Of a stretch of DNA of 64,000 nucleotides, positions 47,595 to 57,374 are shown piece by piece. The notes beneath the pieces were generated by a model. It was given only the letters and a program-made list of their open reading frames with translations, was not told the origin of the DNA and did no database searches. Positions within the stretch are counted from its first letter, which is position 1, and the number at the start of each line of letters is the position of its first letter. The stretch is from NCBI RefSeq assembly GCF_014857925.1, contig NZ_JACYVZ010000002.1, positions 62,001 through 126,000 of the forward strand. The letters are read 5' to 3'. Position numbers and translations under genes: made by a program. The DNA comes from Cysteiniphilum marinum. GTDB taxonomy: Bacteria > Pseudomonadota > Gammaproteobacteria > Francisellales > Francisellaceae.

Positions 47595-48368
47595 GTGATT
47601 GATGAAAGAGCAGTTATTCATGAAACAGCAGAAATTGCTGACAATGTCACGATAGGCCCTTATGCCATTATTGGTGAAAATACCAAAATTGGCGAAGGCT
47701 GTAATATTTCTGCTCATGCGGTTATAGGTAAAAATGCCATTATTGGTAAGAATAACCGTATATTTCAATTTGCCTCCGTCGGTGAAGAACCGATTGACCG
47801 CACTTTTCATGGTGAGTTTTCACAGCTTATTTTAGGTGATAACAATATCATTCGTGAATGCGTGACGATCCATGGTGGCACTGCCAAAGAAGACGGCATT
47901 ACGCGTGTTGGTAATAACAACCTGATTATGAATTATGTGCACATTGGGCACGATTGTCATGTTGGCAACAATGTTACTCTTGTTAATAATGCAGCACTTG
48001 CCGGACATGTGCATGTCGATGACTTTGCCACGATTGGCATTAACTCAGGCATTCACCAATTTTGTCGCATTGGAGCGTACGCTTTTATTGCGCATATGGC
48101 ACTAATCACACAAGATGTTCCGCCTTATTTGATGGTGACGGCATCGCCTACTACCTCACCTTGCGGCATTAATGTCGAAGGTTTAAAAAGAGCAGGTTTT
48201 TCCTCGCAAGATATTCGCCAGATACGTGAAGCTTATAAAGTCATTTATCGTCAAGGCTTACGTTTAGTTGAAGCCATTGAAAAACTTAAAGTCATGCAAC
48301 AAGAAACACCCGCGATTGAGCGATTTGTTACATTACTAGAAAGCTCCAAACGTGGGATCATTCGCTAA
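47595..48368 (+). CDS. lpxA: UDP-N-acetylglucosamine O-acyltransferase
   Basis: 257 residues from a GTG at 47595. Hexapeptide beta-helix (TVKS-like steps such as NVTIGPYAIIGENTKIGEGC). The catalytic histidine region is YVHIGHDCHVGNNVTLVNNA. C-terminal helices KRAGFSSQDIRQIREAYKVI follow. It carries out the first acylation of lipid A. The stop TAA overlaps the lpxB ATG by one base. Confidence 0.97.
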   Translation: MIDERAVIHETAEIADNVTIGPYAIIGENTKIGEGCNISAHAVIGKNAIIGKNNRIFQFASVGEEPIDRTFHGEFSQLILGDNNIIRECVTIHGGTAKEDGITRVGNNNLIMNYVHIGHDCHVGNNVTLVNNAALAGHVHVDDFATIGINSGIHQFCRIGAYAFIAHMALITQDVPPYLMVTASPTTSPCGINVEGLKRAGFSSQDIRQIREAYKVIYRQGLRLVEAIEKLKVMQQETPAIERFVTLLESSKRGIIR

Positions 48369-49504
48369 TGCGTATTATGCTTGTTGCCGGTGAGCTCTCT
48401 GGTGATCAGCTTGGTGCTGGTGTTGTACGTTTATTAAGACAGCATTATCCAGATGCTATTCTAGAAGGCATTGGTGGTCAGCAAATGATTGATGCCGGAC
48501 TTAAAAGCCTTTATCCCATTGAAACACTATCCGTCATGGGACTTTTTGAGGTATTAAAGCACCTTCCTGCTATTTTAAAGGTGCGCAAAGGTATTCTTAA
48601 ACATTGCCAAGATAATCCACCAGATATCTATATCGGTATTGATGCACCTGACTTTAACCTACCGATTGAAGCTAAGCTTAAAGCGCGTGGCATCAAAACT
48701 GCGCACTATGTCAGCCCTTCTGTTTGGGCATGGCGCGAAGGGCGCATGAAAAAGATCAAACGCGCTACTGATGTCGTTTTTGCCATTTTGCCTTTTGAAG
48801 AGGCTTTCTATCAAAAACATAAGCACAAAGCGATCTTTGTCGGGCACCCTTTAGCCAATAAAGTTGCTATGAATGAAGATACTGTTGGCGCACGTAAACA
48901 GCTTGATATTGATACAAACCCCAATAGGAAAGTTATTGCGTTACTACCAGGCAGCCGCACACAAGAGATCATTCGCATCCTGCCGACTTTCTTACAGAGT
49001 ATTGCCCAGTTAAAACGCCAAGGTTATGAGTTTGATACCTTGCTGCCTGTAGCGAAAGAAAGTTTATATGGTGAGATTAATAAACATCAAGAACTGCTTG
49101 ATAAACTCAATATTCAGAAATTCAATGGTAATGCACACATGGTGCTACAAGCCTGTGACTTTGCCTTGGTTGCCTCAGGTACCGCGGCACTTGAAACGAT
49201 GCTTTATAAAAAACCAATGGTTATTGGTTATCAAATGTCAACAATCACAGCAACCATTGTTAAACATATGCTAAAAACAAAATTTGTTGGCTTGCCAAAC
49301 ATCCTTGCTGATAAAGAAATAGTACCAGAGCTTTTGCAAAAGAATTTCACAGCCAATCAAATCACTCATGAATTAAAACGATTCTTTGACGATCAAGCAT
49401 ATACTCAAGAGATTAAAGCAACGTTTCACAGCCTACATCAGCTATTAATGCTTGACGCTGATCGCAAAGTCAGTGATGAAATTATAAATTTATTAGATTC
49501 TTAG
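48368..49504 (+). CDS. lpxB: Lipid-A-disaccharide synthase
   Basis: 378 residues. N-terminal MRIMLVAGELSGDQLGAGVV and the GT19 motifs GIGGQQMIDAGL, GIDAPDFNLPIE and VSPSVWAWREGRMKKIKRA. Later ALLPGSRTQEI and SGTAALETMLYKKPMVIGYQ bind UDP. It condenses two acylated glucosamines into the lipid A disaccharide. Last gene of the cluster. Confidence 0.96.
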   Translation: MRIMLVAGELSGDQLGAGVVRLLRQHYPDAILEGIGGQQMIDAGLKSLYPIETLSVMGLFEVLKHLPAILKVRKGILKHCQDNPPDIYIGIDAPDFNLPIEAKLKARGIKTAHYVSPSVWAWREGRMKKIKRATDVVFAILPFEEAFYQKHKHKAIFVGHPLANKVAMNEDTVGARKQLDIDTNPNRKVIALLPGSRTQEIIRILPTFLQSIAQLKRQGYEFDTLLPVAKESLYGEINKHQELLDKLNIQKFNGNAHMVLQACDFALVASGTAALETMLYKKPMVIGYQMSTITATIVKHMLKTKFVGLPNILADKEIVPELLQKNFTANQITHELKRFFDDQAYTQEIKATFHSLHQLLMLDADRKVSDEIINLLDS

Positions 49505-49580
49505 CGCTTTTGTCTTTTTAATTAGGCATGCATTGATTAGAATAAGCCTTTATTGAAATACCATTATATAGATTATAAAC

Positions 49581-50345
49581 ATGACTCAAGTTCAATTGAT
49601 TTTATTGCTCAGTATTATCATCGTAATTTTACTGTTGATTGACGCATTTCGCCGTAGTAAGCGCAAGAAATATAAGCGTGAGATGGCAGAGTTGCAAGCG
49701 ATTCAAGAAAAAGAGAAAGCCGTCAAAAAAGCGCAAAAATCAGAAAAAACAACACATAAACAAAAAGCTGAAGCCAAGCAATCACATAAAGATGCAACAT
49801 CACATGACAAAGATGCAGTAGACGTTGCGCAAAAAATTGAGCTTGGTGCCGATATCAAGCTCGATCCATTAGCCGATACACCGATTAGTGAGCTTGAAGC
49901 ATCTCATGCGGATTACTCACAACTTGAAAAAGGTATTGTCAGTTACTTTATTAGTGCGCCGCGTGGTTACGTATTTAATGGTGAAGATCTAGATACTTTG
50001 TTTAAACACAGCGGTTTAAGCTTTAACGCTGAAGATCAAAGCTTTGAGCTGTTAACTCAAGACAAAGACGTACTCTTTAGCATCAAAGCTGACGCGCCAG
50101 TCAAAGGATTTGACCCTGAGAGCTTCACGCAAAAAGATTACACACGCTTATTATGCCGTTGTGAAATCGCTGATCTTGTACAATTTTATGAGCCACAAGT
50201 GTGCTTTGATCACTTCACCAAAAGCATTGAGAAAATTAACATGCGCTTAGGCGGTACCCTACTTAACGAGCATAAACGCCGCTTTACCAGTCATGATCAA
50301 AGTGCTTATAAACAACACGTTAAGCAGTTTGAAGCTAAAAAATAA
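49581..50345 (+). CDS. zipA: Cell division protein ZipA
   Basis: 254 residues. One membrane helix at the N-terminus (LILLLSIIIVILLLIDAF), a charged coil (KKYKREMAELQAIQEKEKAV), and a ZipA C-terminal FtsZ-binding domain from about 115. That domain has GIVSYFISAPRGYVFNGEDL, SIKADAPVKGFDPESF and DHFTKSIEKINMRLGGTLLN. It tethers FtsZ to the inner membrane at midcell. ligA, often next to zipA, is absent here; the RTX gene lies convergent instead, 17 bp away. Confidence 0.85.
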   Translation: MTQVQLILLLSIIIVILLLIDAFRRSKRKKYKREMAELQAIQEKEKAVKKAQKSEKTTHKQKAEAKQSHKDATSHDKDAVDVAQKIELGADIKLDPLADTPISELEASHADYSQLEKGIVSYFISAPRGYVFNGEDLDTLFKHSGLSFNAEDQSFELLTQDKDVLFSIKADAPVKGFDPESFTQKDYTRLLCRCEIADLVQFYEPQVCFDHFTKSIEKINMRLGGTLLNEHKRRFTSHDQSAYKQHVKQFEAKK

Positions 50346-50362
50346 ACTGTCATCATATACCT

Positions 50363-53300
50363 TTAAGCACTTTTTGGTGTCCACGAGTTTGCCAACATAT
50401 TTTTGATTTCATCTTGTTGATCTTGGCTTAACAAATCTTCACCAACACCACTTTCGACATTAAAGCTTGCCAAAGTTTGGATAATTACATCGATTTGTTT
50501 ATTACTAAGCACAAATTGCTCAATCTCAATCTCATCAATTTGATGATCTTCAGACTCAAACCAGTCTTGAACTACAATCTCTTTCGGTTTATTTTTGTCT
50601 GCCAAATTTTTGATCATTAAGTTGCTTACCTCGCGATAAAAGCGTAAATCTGTCGTTTTAATGCCATTGAGTTTCATAAAGTCACTACTGTTATCATTAT
50701 CATAGTTATCAACAATTGTTTTCTGTGTTTGTGTAAAATCAACTTCATAGCTATCTTGACCATTACCACCATGAAGATAGCTTAGATCACCATTTGCAAC
50801 CAAAATATCGTTATTATCACTACCTGATTGCACACTTTCTCTTTTAATCATCATGCCATCGGCAAATTCAAATCCACCCACTTTGGTACGGGTATAGCCA
50901 CTTGTCGCATAAAAACTCTCTATGAGCACACGATTAGTTGCATCATCCCCAACCTGAATATCCAAGTTATTTCCTTGTTTGCTTAAACTTAAATCCTCAA
51001 AGCTAATGCCTGCACCAAAACGCAATACATCATTAAATCGATCATATGGATAGCTGCCGCCACGACGAATCGTATCAATGCCATCACCTACTTCATAGAC
51101 ATAAGTCGTTGTCGTGTAATTATAAGTAATAAGCAAATCATCTCCTTTGCCACCAATCAGTGTATTATGCTGCCAGTTTCCTTGTGACAATAAGGTGTCA
51201 TCACCGTTACCTCCATAAACTTCTGAATTGTTGCCATGACCATATAGGGTGTCGTTACCTTCCTCGCCATATAGTTGATCAAAGCCTCCTTGACCATGCA
51301 CTACATCATTGCCCGCACCTGCATGCACAATATCATTACCACTCCCTGCATAAATGACATCATCACCTTCTCCTGCTTCAATAACATCATTACCAGCACC
51401 TGCATGAATCACATCATCTCCAGCATACCCAAAAAAGCTTTCACTAAAATCTGTGCCCGATAACGTATTTGCTAATTCATCACCAATAATATCTGGATTC
51501 AAGCGCGCATCTTCACGCTTAATTACTGTACCATCGGCAAATTCAAATCCACTAACCTTTGTACGGGTATAGCCACTTGTTGCATAAAAATTCTCTATGA
51601 GCACACGATTAGTTGCATCATCCCCAACCTGAATATCCAAGTTATTTCCTTGTTTGCTTAAACTTAAATCCTCAAAGCTAATACCTGCACCAAAACGCAA
51701 TACATCATTAAATCGATCATATGGATAGCTGCCGCCACGACGAATCGTATCAATGCCATCACCTACTTCATAGACATAAGTCGTTGTCGTGTAATTATAA
51801 GTAATAAGCAAATCATCTCCTTTGCCGCCAATCAGTGTATTATGCTGCCAGTTTCCTTGTGACATTAAAGTGTCATCACCCGCGCCGCCATATAGATAGT
51901 CATCACCATTGCCATAAAGTTTATCATTTCCTAACCCACCGTATAAATAATCACTACCACCTCTTCCTTCTAAAGTATCATTACCGGCTAAACCATAAAT
52001 ATTTTCATTACGATGATTACCAATCAAATAATTATCAAGATCTTGCTCAGATTGAGATGCACTGACAAAATGATATGCTCTCCCCATAAACTTAAGTTCA
52101 TCAAGTGATGATAATTCAGCCATCATTTTGTTACTTGGTGCAGCTAACATGTCATTGGCAAGCTTTAACGCGTCAAAACCCAATTGTTGAAATGCTTTCT
52201 GTTGACGATCAATAATCATTTCTAGTCTTGAGAAGCTCTTTTCAGGATTATGCTCTGCCATCTCTAGGAAATAATTCTCCAATCGTTGCCAATTATATTG
52301 GGCGACACCTAATGCATCCTGCTCTATTGTTATATAAGGTAGCATTTGTGTTAACACTGCTTGATAGCGATTAGCTTGCTGATGTTCTTTCATATTCTCA
52401 ATCATCAGCTGAAATGCTTCACTAATCACCGCACTCCTTTGCCCATTGACAAGCTGAAAAAAGCTTTGATCAACCATTGTCACAGTGCCACCTTTAGTCA
52501 CATTTTGCCAGCCAAAGGTCACATCACCTGTTTTAATACCAACGCTATAATAACTCCCCTTATCAACAATACTATAATCTAATAATCGCCGCCCATTGAC
52601 CCGCTCTAAATACGCTGTTTGCTTAATTTTCTCGACAACTCCTGTGCTTATATTCATTTGTATTTGAGTACCATCTTGCAAGGTCAAACCATCAAGCATA
52701 CTCTCTGCCGATACAAAATCACTGCCTGCTTTCGTCCATAAATCAATCTGCAAATTAGAGTCATAGCTACCACCATTAACTAGAATAACCTTAGCATCTC
52801 TTAACCCTTGGCTTACTTGCAAAGATTGGCGCATTGAATTAACCGCTCCATAACCTCTATAAGTTATAACCTCTTTAACCCCAACAGCTCCCTTAACATC
52901 AGCAGTTGTAATTTCAAACATACTATTCATATCAAGTTTATAAAAGTTATTTTCGGTAAAGTTTGCGGCAACGATTTGATAGCTTTGACCACTACTATTT
53001 TGATAACTTGACTCAAAGGCTAAAGTAGCACCCAGAACCTCTTTATTGATCGATTGTTTATTCAATGAAATATGATTAATTCCGGCTTCGGTTAACGTCT
53101 TAAGTTCACTTGCTGTTGAGAAGCCATTTTGATCAGCATCTTGCCATATTTTGACACTATTAAAGGCTGCATCTTGTGCATTAAACACCCCATCATGATT
53201 GTCATCCAAATCCGATAGCGCATCAAAACCATCTGTGGCATTTTGTCCATTTTGTTTTATGGTATTTTCGCCAAATAACTCTAATCCATTATCAATTCTG

Positions 53301-54793
53301 CCATTGCCATTGATATCACGCACTAATAATGCATCATCTTTGCCAACCCAACCAGTAGCGTAGTAGACATTATCACCCGTATGATCAAACATCACTTTTC
53401 TATTGGTATCAATTGTCTCAATTCCATCACCATCTAAATCTAAAACCAAGGGATCTTGACGCAACGCAGGTACGCTTAATGCCGTATTAAATAGTTGATT
53501 AATCAAATCATCCAATACAACATTGCCCACTTGATTAATATCAACACCTTGAGCTAGTAAAGCCATTAATTGGCGCAATAACTCACCTTGTGCTGAATCA
53601 TCATCAACATTTGTTCCCATGATTAGCATGTCTTTAAAATTCGCATAATCGCCAAAGACATCTTTGAAATCAGATAGACGATCGCGTGCCTCACTTAACA
53701 AGCCCTCATCAATGCCCGCATCTTCCATAGCTAACTTATATAGAGCCTCAAAATCTGCAGTATTAAGTGGGTTCTCAACCATTTTCTCTATTAATTGCTG
53801 CAAAACCAGCTCAGCTTTCGCAATCAACGCAATATCGTCCCCATACTCCTTTAGCACGACATCAATATTCAGCTTATTTGGAATCAAATTGCCATTATCA
53901 TCATAGCCTTGATATAAGTAATTATGGATTTTATGGATATCTCCAGAGTCGAGAATCCCACCGCCAGGTAACATAATTGTTTGCCCAATATTATCCGACA
54001 CCGGATCGACATAATCTCCTTCACGCAGATAATTGAGTATTTTATCATCGATAAGATCTTTATTCTCAGCATATTTATTATAAAGCGCTATTTTCCTCGG
54101 ATCAGTTACAGCCACATGAACAATTTGATTATTAATCACACCGATCTCATAATACTGCCCATCAATCTTTAATGGATTTATAATGTTTTGGATACCAAAG
54201 GCTTCAAATGTGATACTTTCACCTAACTGCTCACCTAACATCGCACTTTGCGCTTGTGCAATACTGCCACCTAACGAATGACCCGTGGTGGAGATCGTCA
54301 TGGGTTTTAAATTATCTCGAATTTTATCCACAAAAGTCACTCCAGCAAGCATATTATCAGCAATATTACCAATAAGCATTTGCACATCCGAGATAACATC
54401 ACCTACACTATCAGTCCCTTTATTGACTATCGCAATACTCGTTTTGTCATCAACCGGATTGATTGCAATTCCATAATACCCCATACCGCCGACACCGAGC
54501 TCTCCATTATGCTCAATTGTCGTACTTGTCTCTCTTAGCTGAAAATTATTTAAAACTTCACTAAATTGTGCCGGCATTGTCGCAATTTGTTGTTTAATAT
54601 CATCAGGGATGCCTTTTCTAAAATCACCTCGCTCGTCATAAATATAATCGTTTAGCGTTAAATCTTTTTTCTCACTATTAGCAACTACCGAATTATCAAA
54701 AATATAATTGCCTTGATTGTCACCTTCGGTACTGACCGCATAAATCAGATTGCTTAATATGGCAGCTTGCTGCTGTGTTATTGTCTTAGCCAT
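50363..54793 (-). CDS. RTX protein with lipase-like N-terminal domain (candidate type I-secreted effector)
   Basis: 1476 residues, no signal peptide. Residues of about 100 to 250 look like an alpha/beta hydrolase of lipase class 3: the nucleophile elbow is TGHSLGGSIA (Ser173). At about 445 begins LDLDGDGIETIDTN with the calcium-type loop DINGNGRIDNGLELFGE, a domain shared by many RTX proteins. From about 940 come RTX nonapeptides (GGAGDDTLM, YGGNGDDTLL, GNDVIHAGAGND). The C-terminal 130 residues lack repeats, as in type I secretion signals. A 120-residue RTX block is duplicated (repeats 50852-51209 and 51527-51884). The start overlaps the preceding gene by 8 bases. No type I ABC or membrane fusion gene is next to it. 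Lipase activity is inferred. Confidence 0.8.
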   Translation of the reverse strand: MAKTITQQQAAILSNLIYAVSTEGDNQGNYIFDNSVVANSEKKDLTLNDYIYDERGDFRKGIPDDIKQQIATMPAQFSEVLNNFQLRETSTTIEHNGELGVGGMGYYGIAINPVDDKTSIAIVNKGTDSVGDVISDVQMLIGNIADNMLAGVTFVDKIRDNLKPMTISTTGHSLGGSIAQAQSAMLGEQLGESITFEAFGIQNIINPLKIDGQYYEIGVINNQIVHVAVTDPRKIALYNKYAENKDLIDDKILNYLREGDYVDPVSDNIGQTIMLPGGGILDSGDIHKIHNYLYQGYDDNGNLIPNKLNIDVVLKEYGDDIALIAKAELVLQQLIEKMVENPLNTADFEALYKLAMEDAGIDEGLLSEARDRLSDFKDVFGDYANFKDMLIMGTNVDDDSAQGELLRQLMALLAQGVDINQVGNVVLDDLINQLFNTALSVPALRQDPLVLDLDGDGIETIDTNRKVMFDHTGDNVYYATGWVGKDDALLVRDINGNGRIDNGLELFGENTIKQNGQNATDGFDALSDLDDNHDGVFNAQDAAFNSVKIWQDADQNGFSTASELKTLTEAGINHISLNKQSINKEVLGATLAFESSYQNSSGQSYQIVAANFTENNFYKLDMNSMFEITTADVKGAVGVKEVITYRGYGAVNSMRQSLQVSQGLRDAKVILVNGGSYDSNLQIDLWTKAGSDFVSAESMLDGLTLQDGTQIQMNISTGVVEKIKQTAYLERVNGRRLLDYSIVDKGSYYSVGIKTGDVTFGWQNVTKGGTVTMVDQSFFQLVNGQRSAVISEAFQLMIENMKEHQQANRYQAVLTQMLPYITIEQDALGVAQYNWQRLENYFLEMAEHNPEKSFSRLEMIIDRQQKAFQQLGFDALKLANDMLAAPSNKMMAELSSLDELKFMGRAYHFVSASQSEQDLDNYLIGNHRNENIYGLAGNDTLEGRGGSDYLYGGLGNDKLYGNGDDYLYGGAGDDTLMSQGNWQHNTLIGGKGDDLLITYNYTTTTYVYEVGDGIDTIRRGGSYPYDRFNDVLRFGAGISFEDLSLSKQGNNLDIQVGDDATNRVLIENFYATSGYTRTKVSGFEFADGTVIKREDARLNPDIIGDELANTLSGTDFSESFFGYAGDDVIHAGAGNDVIEAGEGDDVIYAGSGNDIVHAGAGNDVVHGQGGFDQLYGEEGNDTLYGHGNNSEVYGGNGDDTLLSQGNWQHNTLIGGKGDDLLITYNYTTTTYVYEVGDGIDTIRRGGSYPYDRFNDVLRFGAGISFEDLSLSKQGNNLDIQVGDDATNRVLIESFYATSGYTRTKVGGFEFADGMMIKRESVQSGSDNNDILVANGDLSYLHGGNGQDSYEVDFTQTQKTIVDNYDNDNSSDFMKLNGIKTTDLRFYREVSNLMIKNLADKNKPKEIVVQDWFESEDHQIDEIEIEQFVLSNKQIDVIIQTLASFNVESGVGEDLLSQDQQDEIKNMLANSWTPKSA
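50852..51209. repeat. Near-identical internal duplication in the RTX gene, copy 1
   Basis: About 358 bases repeated at 51527-51884 (offset 675), with only scattered differences, mostly silent. Encodes the block with NTLIGGKGDDLLITYNYTTT and RFGAGISFEDLSLSKQG. Confidence 0.85.
51527..51884. repeat. Near-identical internal duplication in the RTX gene, copy 2
   Basis: Partner of 50852-51209. The very low divergence compared with the surrounding RTX repeats suggests a recent duplication or gene conversion. Confidence 0.85.
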
Positions 54794-55847
54794 GACTGTT
54801 CTCCTGCTCTTTATTGTCTTTGTTGTATATATCTTTTATTTGTTGATACATGGGGGTATCGATTAGCCACTTTGAGTCTGAGAGCTTAGCCCTTCTTGTT
54901 ATACCCCATGAATCCTGCTCCCCATAAATTAAAGAATCATACTTAGCAGGTCTTCTGGGAATAAATTTAAAATATTGCGCCACATCCAAGGGGCTTTTAA
55001 TGTTTTTGCCTATATTTGCATACTTGGGGATATTTGGTTGCCCATAACACTCTCTTTTGACGCCATTTATTGTACATTCATATATGTCTATAATTGCCCA
55101 AGTGTATTTATTGGTTTCCCAACCCTGTTGACGAACAAATATTTCATAACTGAGTGGAAACGTAACGAATTGTGGTTTTTCTGGTAAATCCATAAGCTGA
55201 ATGCCTACTGCATAACTAAAAAAATCTGCTGACAACAAGTGGTTATTAAGCAAATAAACCGCCTCTAATACTTTAAGAATATTTTCGGGTGTTTCTTTAA
55301 TATTGATTTTAATCGTACCACCAAACTTCATTGCCTGATGACTTGTTTGAATCCATTTATCCAAAGGCAACGCTTGACCATGCAAATTATCCAATGCTAC
55401 TTTCGATAAATATTTCTGGTGTTTTGGTAGTTCTAAAGGAGATATAGAAGCTCCACTAAAACTTGCTTTATAATCCCTAGTCACACCTTTAAAGTAACCC
55501 TCTACCAATTTTGCAGATTCTATTGCTTGCCGAGTCTGCAAAAAATTACTGACAAAAGCCCCCTTATCCATCAAATCAGTAATAACAGTGAACTGCTCAT
55601 CTGGCATCGAATCTGTCTCAACAATAAAGCTATAAGTTTTACTTTGAGCGTTATATTTGCCTCTGATTACTTTGAACTTTTCGTCATATCGCTCATTGAG
55701 TTCTTTGACTATGTTAGGCTTTAAGGTCTCAAGCTTAGCATCTATTGACTCATACGTGGCTGACCTATAAATAAAATAAGACGATAAACAGATGAGTAAT
55801 ACCACTATTGCCGATATCGCCAAATACCTTTTACTGCACGCCTTCAT
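54786..55847 (-). CDS. Membrane-anchored protein, candidate immunity partner of the RTX protein (paralogue B)
   Basis: 353 residues from the ATG at 55847 (a GTG at 55850 adds one residue). One N-terminal membrane segment (YLAISAIVVLLICLSSYFIY) and a presumed periplasmic domain. The C-terminus shares the pattern KSPLDVAQYFKFIPRRPAK with the upstream gene (KSPLDIAKYIKLIPTHPVK), then DSWGITRR and L-I-D-T-P-M-Y-Q-Q-I. Its stop overlaps the RTX ATG by 8 bases (ATGGCTAA), so the two are translated together. Not a recognised family. The immunity role is inferred from coupling, location and membrane anchoring. Confidence 0.7.
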   Translation of the reverse strand: MKACSKRYLAISAIVVLLICLSSYFIYRSATYESIDAKLETLKPNIVKELNERYDEKFKVIRGKYNAQSKTYSFIVETDSMPDEQFTVITDLMDKGAFVSNFLQTRQAIESAKLVEGYFKGVTRDYKASFSGASISPLELPKHQKYLSKVALDNLHGQALPLDKWIQTSHQAMKFGGTIKINIKETPENILKVLEAVYLLNNHLLSADFFSYAVGIQLMDLPEKPQFVTFPLSYEIFVRQQGWETNKYTWAIIDIYECTINGVKRECYGQPNIPKYANIGKNIKSPLDVAQYFKFIPRRPAKYDSLIYGEQDSWGITRRAKLSDSKWLIDTPMYQQIKDIYNKDNKEQENSHG

Positions 55848-55939
55848 CACGCACCCCCAAATTGACCGATTTTTTCGTTTTGGATATATACCAAATACGA
55901 TAAAAATGCCGCTTGTTGTGAATTGATTTGCTTATTCAT
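55847..55939 (-). pseudogene. 30-codon remnant of a second RTX effector gene (N-terminus only)
   Basis: The ATG at 55939 opens MNKQINSQQAAFLSYLVYIQ and stops with TGA at 55847. It aligns with the start of the RTX protein, MAKTITQQQAAILSNLIYAV. The ATG overlaps the end of the 427-residue gene by 8 bases (ATGAATAA), exactly as the intact RTX gene overlaps its own partner gene (ATGGCTAA). The TGA overlaps the next ATG (TGATG), which may keep translation coupled across the scar. Confidence 0.72.
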
Positions 55940-57215
55940 AAGTCTTCTCCCGTGATTGTAGTTTAACGATTTGTTGATAAAGCGGGGTATTCACTAAAAA
56001 TTGCGCCTGTTCTGAGCTATAGCGCCTTGAAATTGCCCAGGAATCTACAATATCTCCAAAAATATCAGCTTTAACAGGATGAGTTGGGATCAATTTAATA
56101 TATTTGGCAATATCTAAAGGACTTTTGATTTTTGTATCTAGTTCAGTGTACTTTAAATCTCCTCTTTCTGCACTATTACACCCATTTTTACTAGGACTGT
56201 TTTTACAATCTGCTATAAATAACAATCCCCAGGTATGCCTTATTGCATAGCTATTTTTATAATACATCAATTGTCGCCAATCAAATGGAATATCAATCTG
56301 AGTGCTATCTATTGGTTCGGGTAAATCGACCAAATTAACTTTTAGGTAAGTTTTCTGAGTATTATTAATATTTTGATAAATCTCAAAGATGCTCGTCATA
56401 AACTCCAATAATTTCCGAGGCGTCTTCTGTATATCGATATACCCACTTAACCCATCAGAATAAATATTAAAAATCATTTTATTAACATCAAACTGCTTAA
56501 AGTATTTTTGCCTATAGGCAAGTTCTTGTTTGGCTTTTGTTAAATCATTATTGTCCAAATTCACACTATTACTTTTAGTAATACTAACGTCAAAATAGTG
56601 CCCTAAATATTTCTTTGATCTGACTGTAAAGTAATTGGTTTTACCTTTTCTTAAATCAGTGTAGGCTTTGACATCATAAAATTTTGCATCCGGATAATTT
56701 TTAGCTAAAAATATTTTGATGACATTCTGCTTACTTTCAAGAAAATTCGCCTTTTTATACTCGAGAATTAATGAAGCTATTGTTATAGATAGCGTTAATC
56801 CAACGATAATGATCAGAAAAATTATCCAGATTTTTTTTGCTCTTGATTTATAATAGACGCGCGTTCTTTGCTTATATTTATCCCATAATTTTTGATGTTT
56901 TTGTTTATAACTATCCCGCCGAGCATAACCACTAAATATTAACACAATAGATACAACAAAAGAGATAATCATAGCTATTATGACAAAAGGCGTAATTAAA
57001 GATAAAAACAAAAGTGGTCCAGCTCGATCACTTCCAACATGAGTATGCATAACATACACAATGCACAAACCAATGAGTAATGGCCAAAAAGCAATAGAAA
57101 ATATGACAGTTAATACGTCAAAAAATGGCTTTACTTGCTCTAACAATCTAATTTTTCTTAGGTTTTTAAGCTTGGAAACTGTGCTTTCATTCTCTATCTT
57201 TGTCTCATTCTGCAT
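55932..57215 (-). CDS. Membrane protein, candidate immunity partner (paralogue A)
   Basis: 427 residues. Three membrane segments: about 36-57, 67-97 and 128-150, joined by a basic loop (RRDSYKQKHQKLWDKYKQRT). A presumed periplasmic domain follows. The last 70 residues (LDTKIKSPLDIAKYIKLIPT, DSWAISRR, FLVNTPLYQQIV) are clearly related to the 353-residue gene at 54786-55847. First gene of the cassette: A, remnant effector, B, RTX effector, all overlapping. Not a recognised family. Confidence 0.7.
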   Translation of the reverse strand: MQNETKIENESTVSKLKNLRKIRLLEQVKPFFDVLTVIFSIAFWPLLIGLCIVYVMHTHVGSDRAGPLLFLSLITPFVIIAMIISFVVSIVLIFSGYARRDSYKQKHQKLWDKYKQRTRVYYKSRAKKIWIIFLIIIVGLTLSITIASLILEYKKANFLESKQNVIKIFLAKNYPDAKFYDVKAYTDLRKGKTNYFTVRSKKYLGHYFDVSITKSNSVNLDNNDLTKAKQELAYRQKYFKQFDVNKMIFNIYSDGLSGYIDIQKTPRKLLEFMTSIFEIYQNINNTQKTYLKVNLVDLPEPIDSTQIDIPFDWRQLMYYKNSYAIRHTWGLLFIADCKNSPSKNGCNSAERGDLKYTELDTKIKSPLDIAKYIKLIPTHPVKADIFGDIVDSWAISRRYSSEQAQFLVNTPLYQQIVKLQSREKTYE

Positions 57216-57374
57216 TTCATACCTCGCCTAGGTTATATTACCAAAGCAACACAATTAAAAATGATTCAAACCAAGCCCTAAAAGTCGGCTGTTAATATAA
57301 TTGATCCCTCAATAGATAAATAAACAAATAGAACAAGTGTCGCCCTTACAAGCCTAGCTCATTTTTTCAAAAGA

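Noticed and set aside
51160-52065. Plus-strand ORFs opposite the RTX gene (for example 51160-51357 and 51835-52065)
   Set aside because: They are antisense shadows of the RTX repeats; their similarity to each other comes only from the 358-bp duplication.
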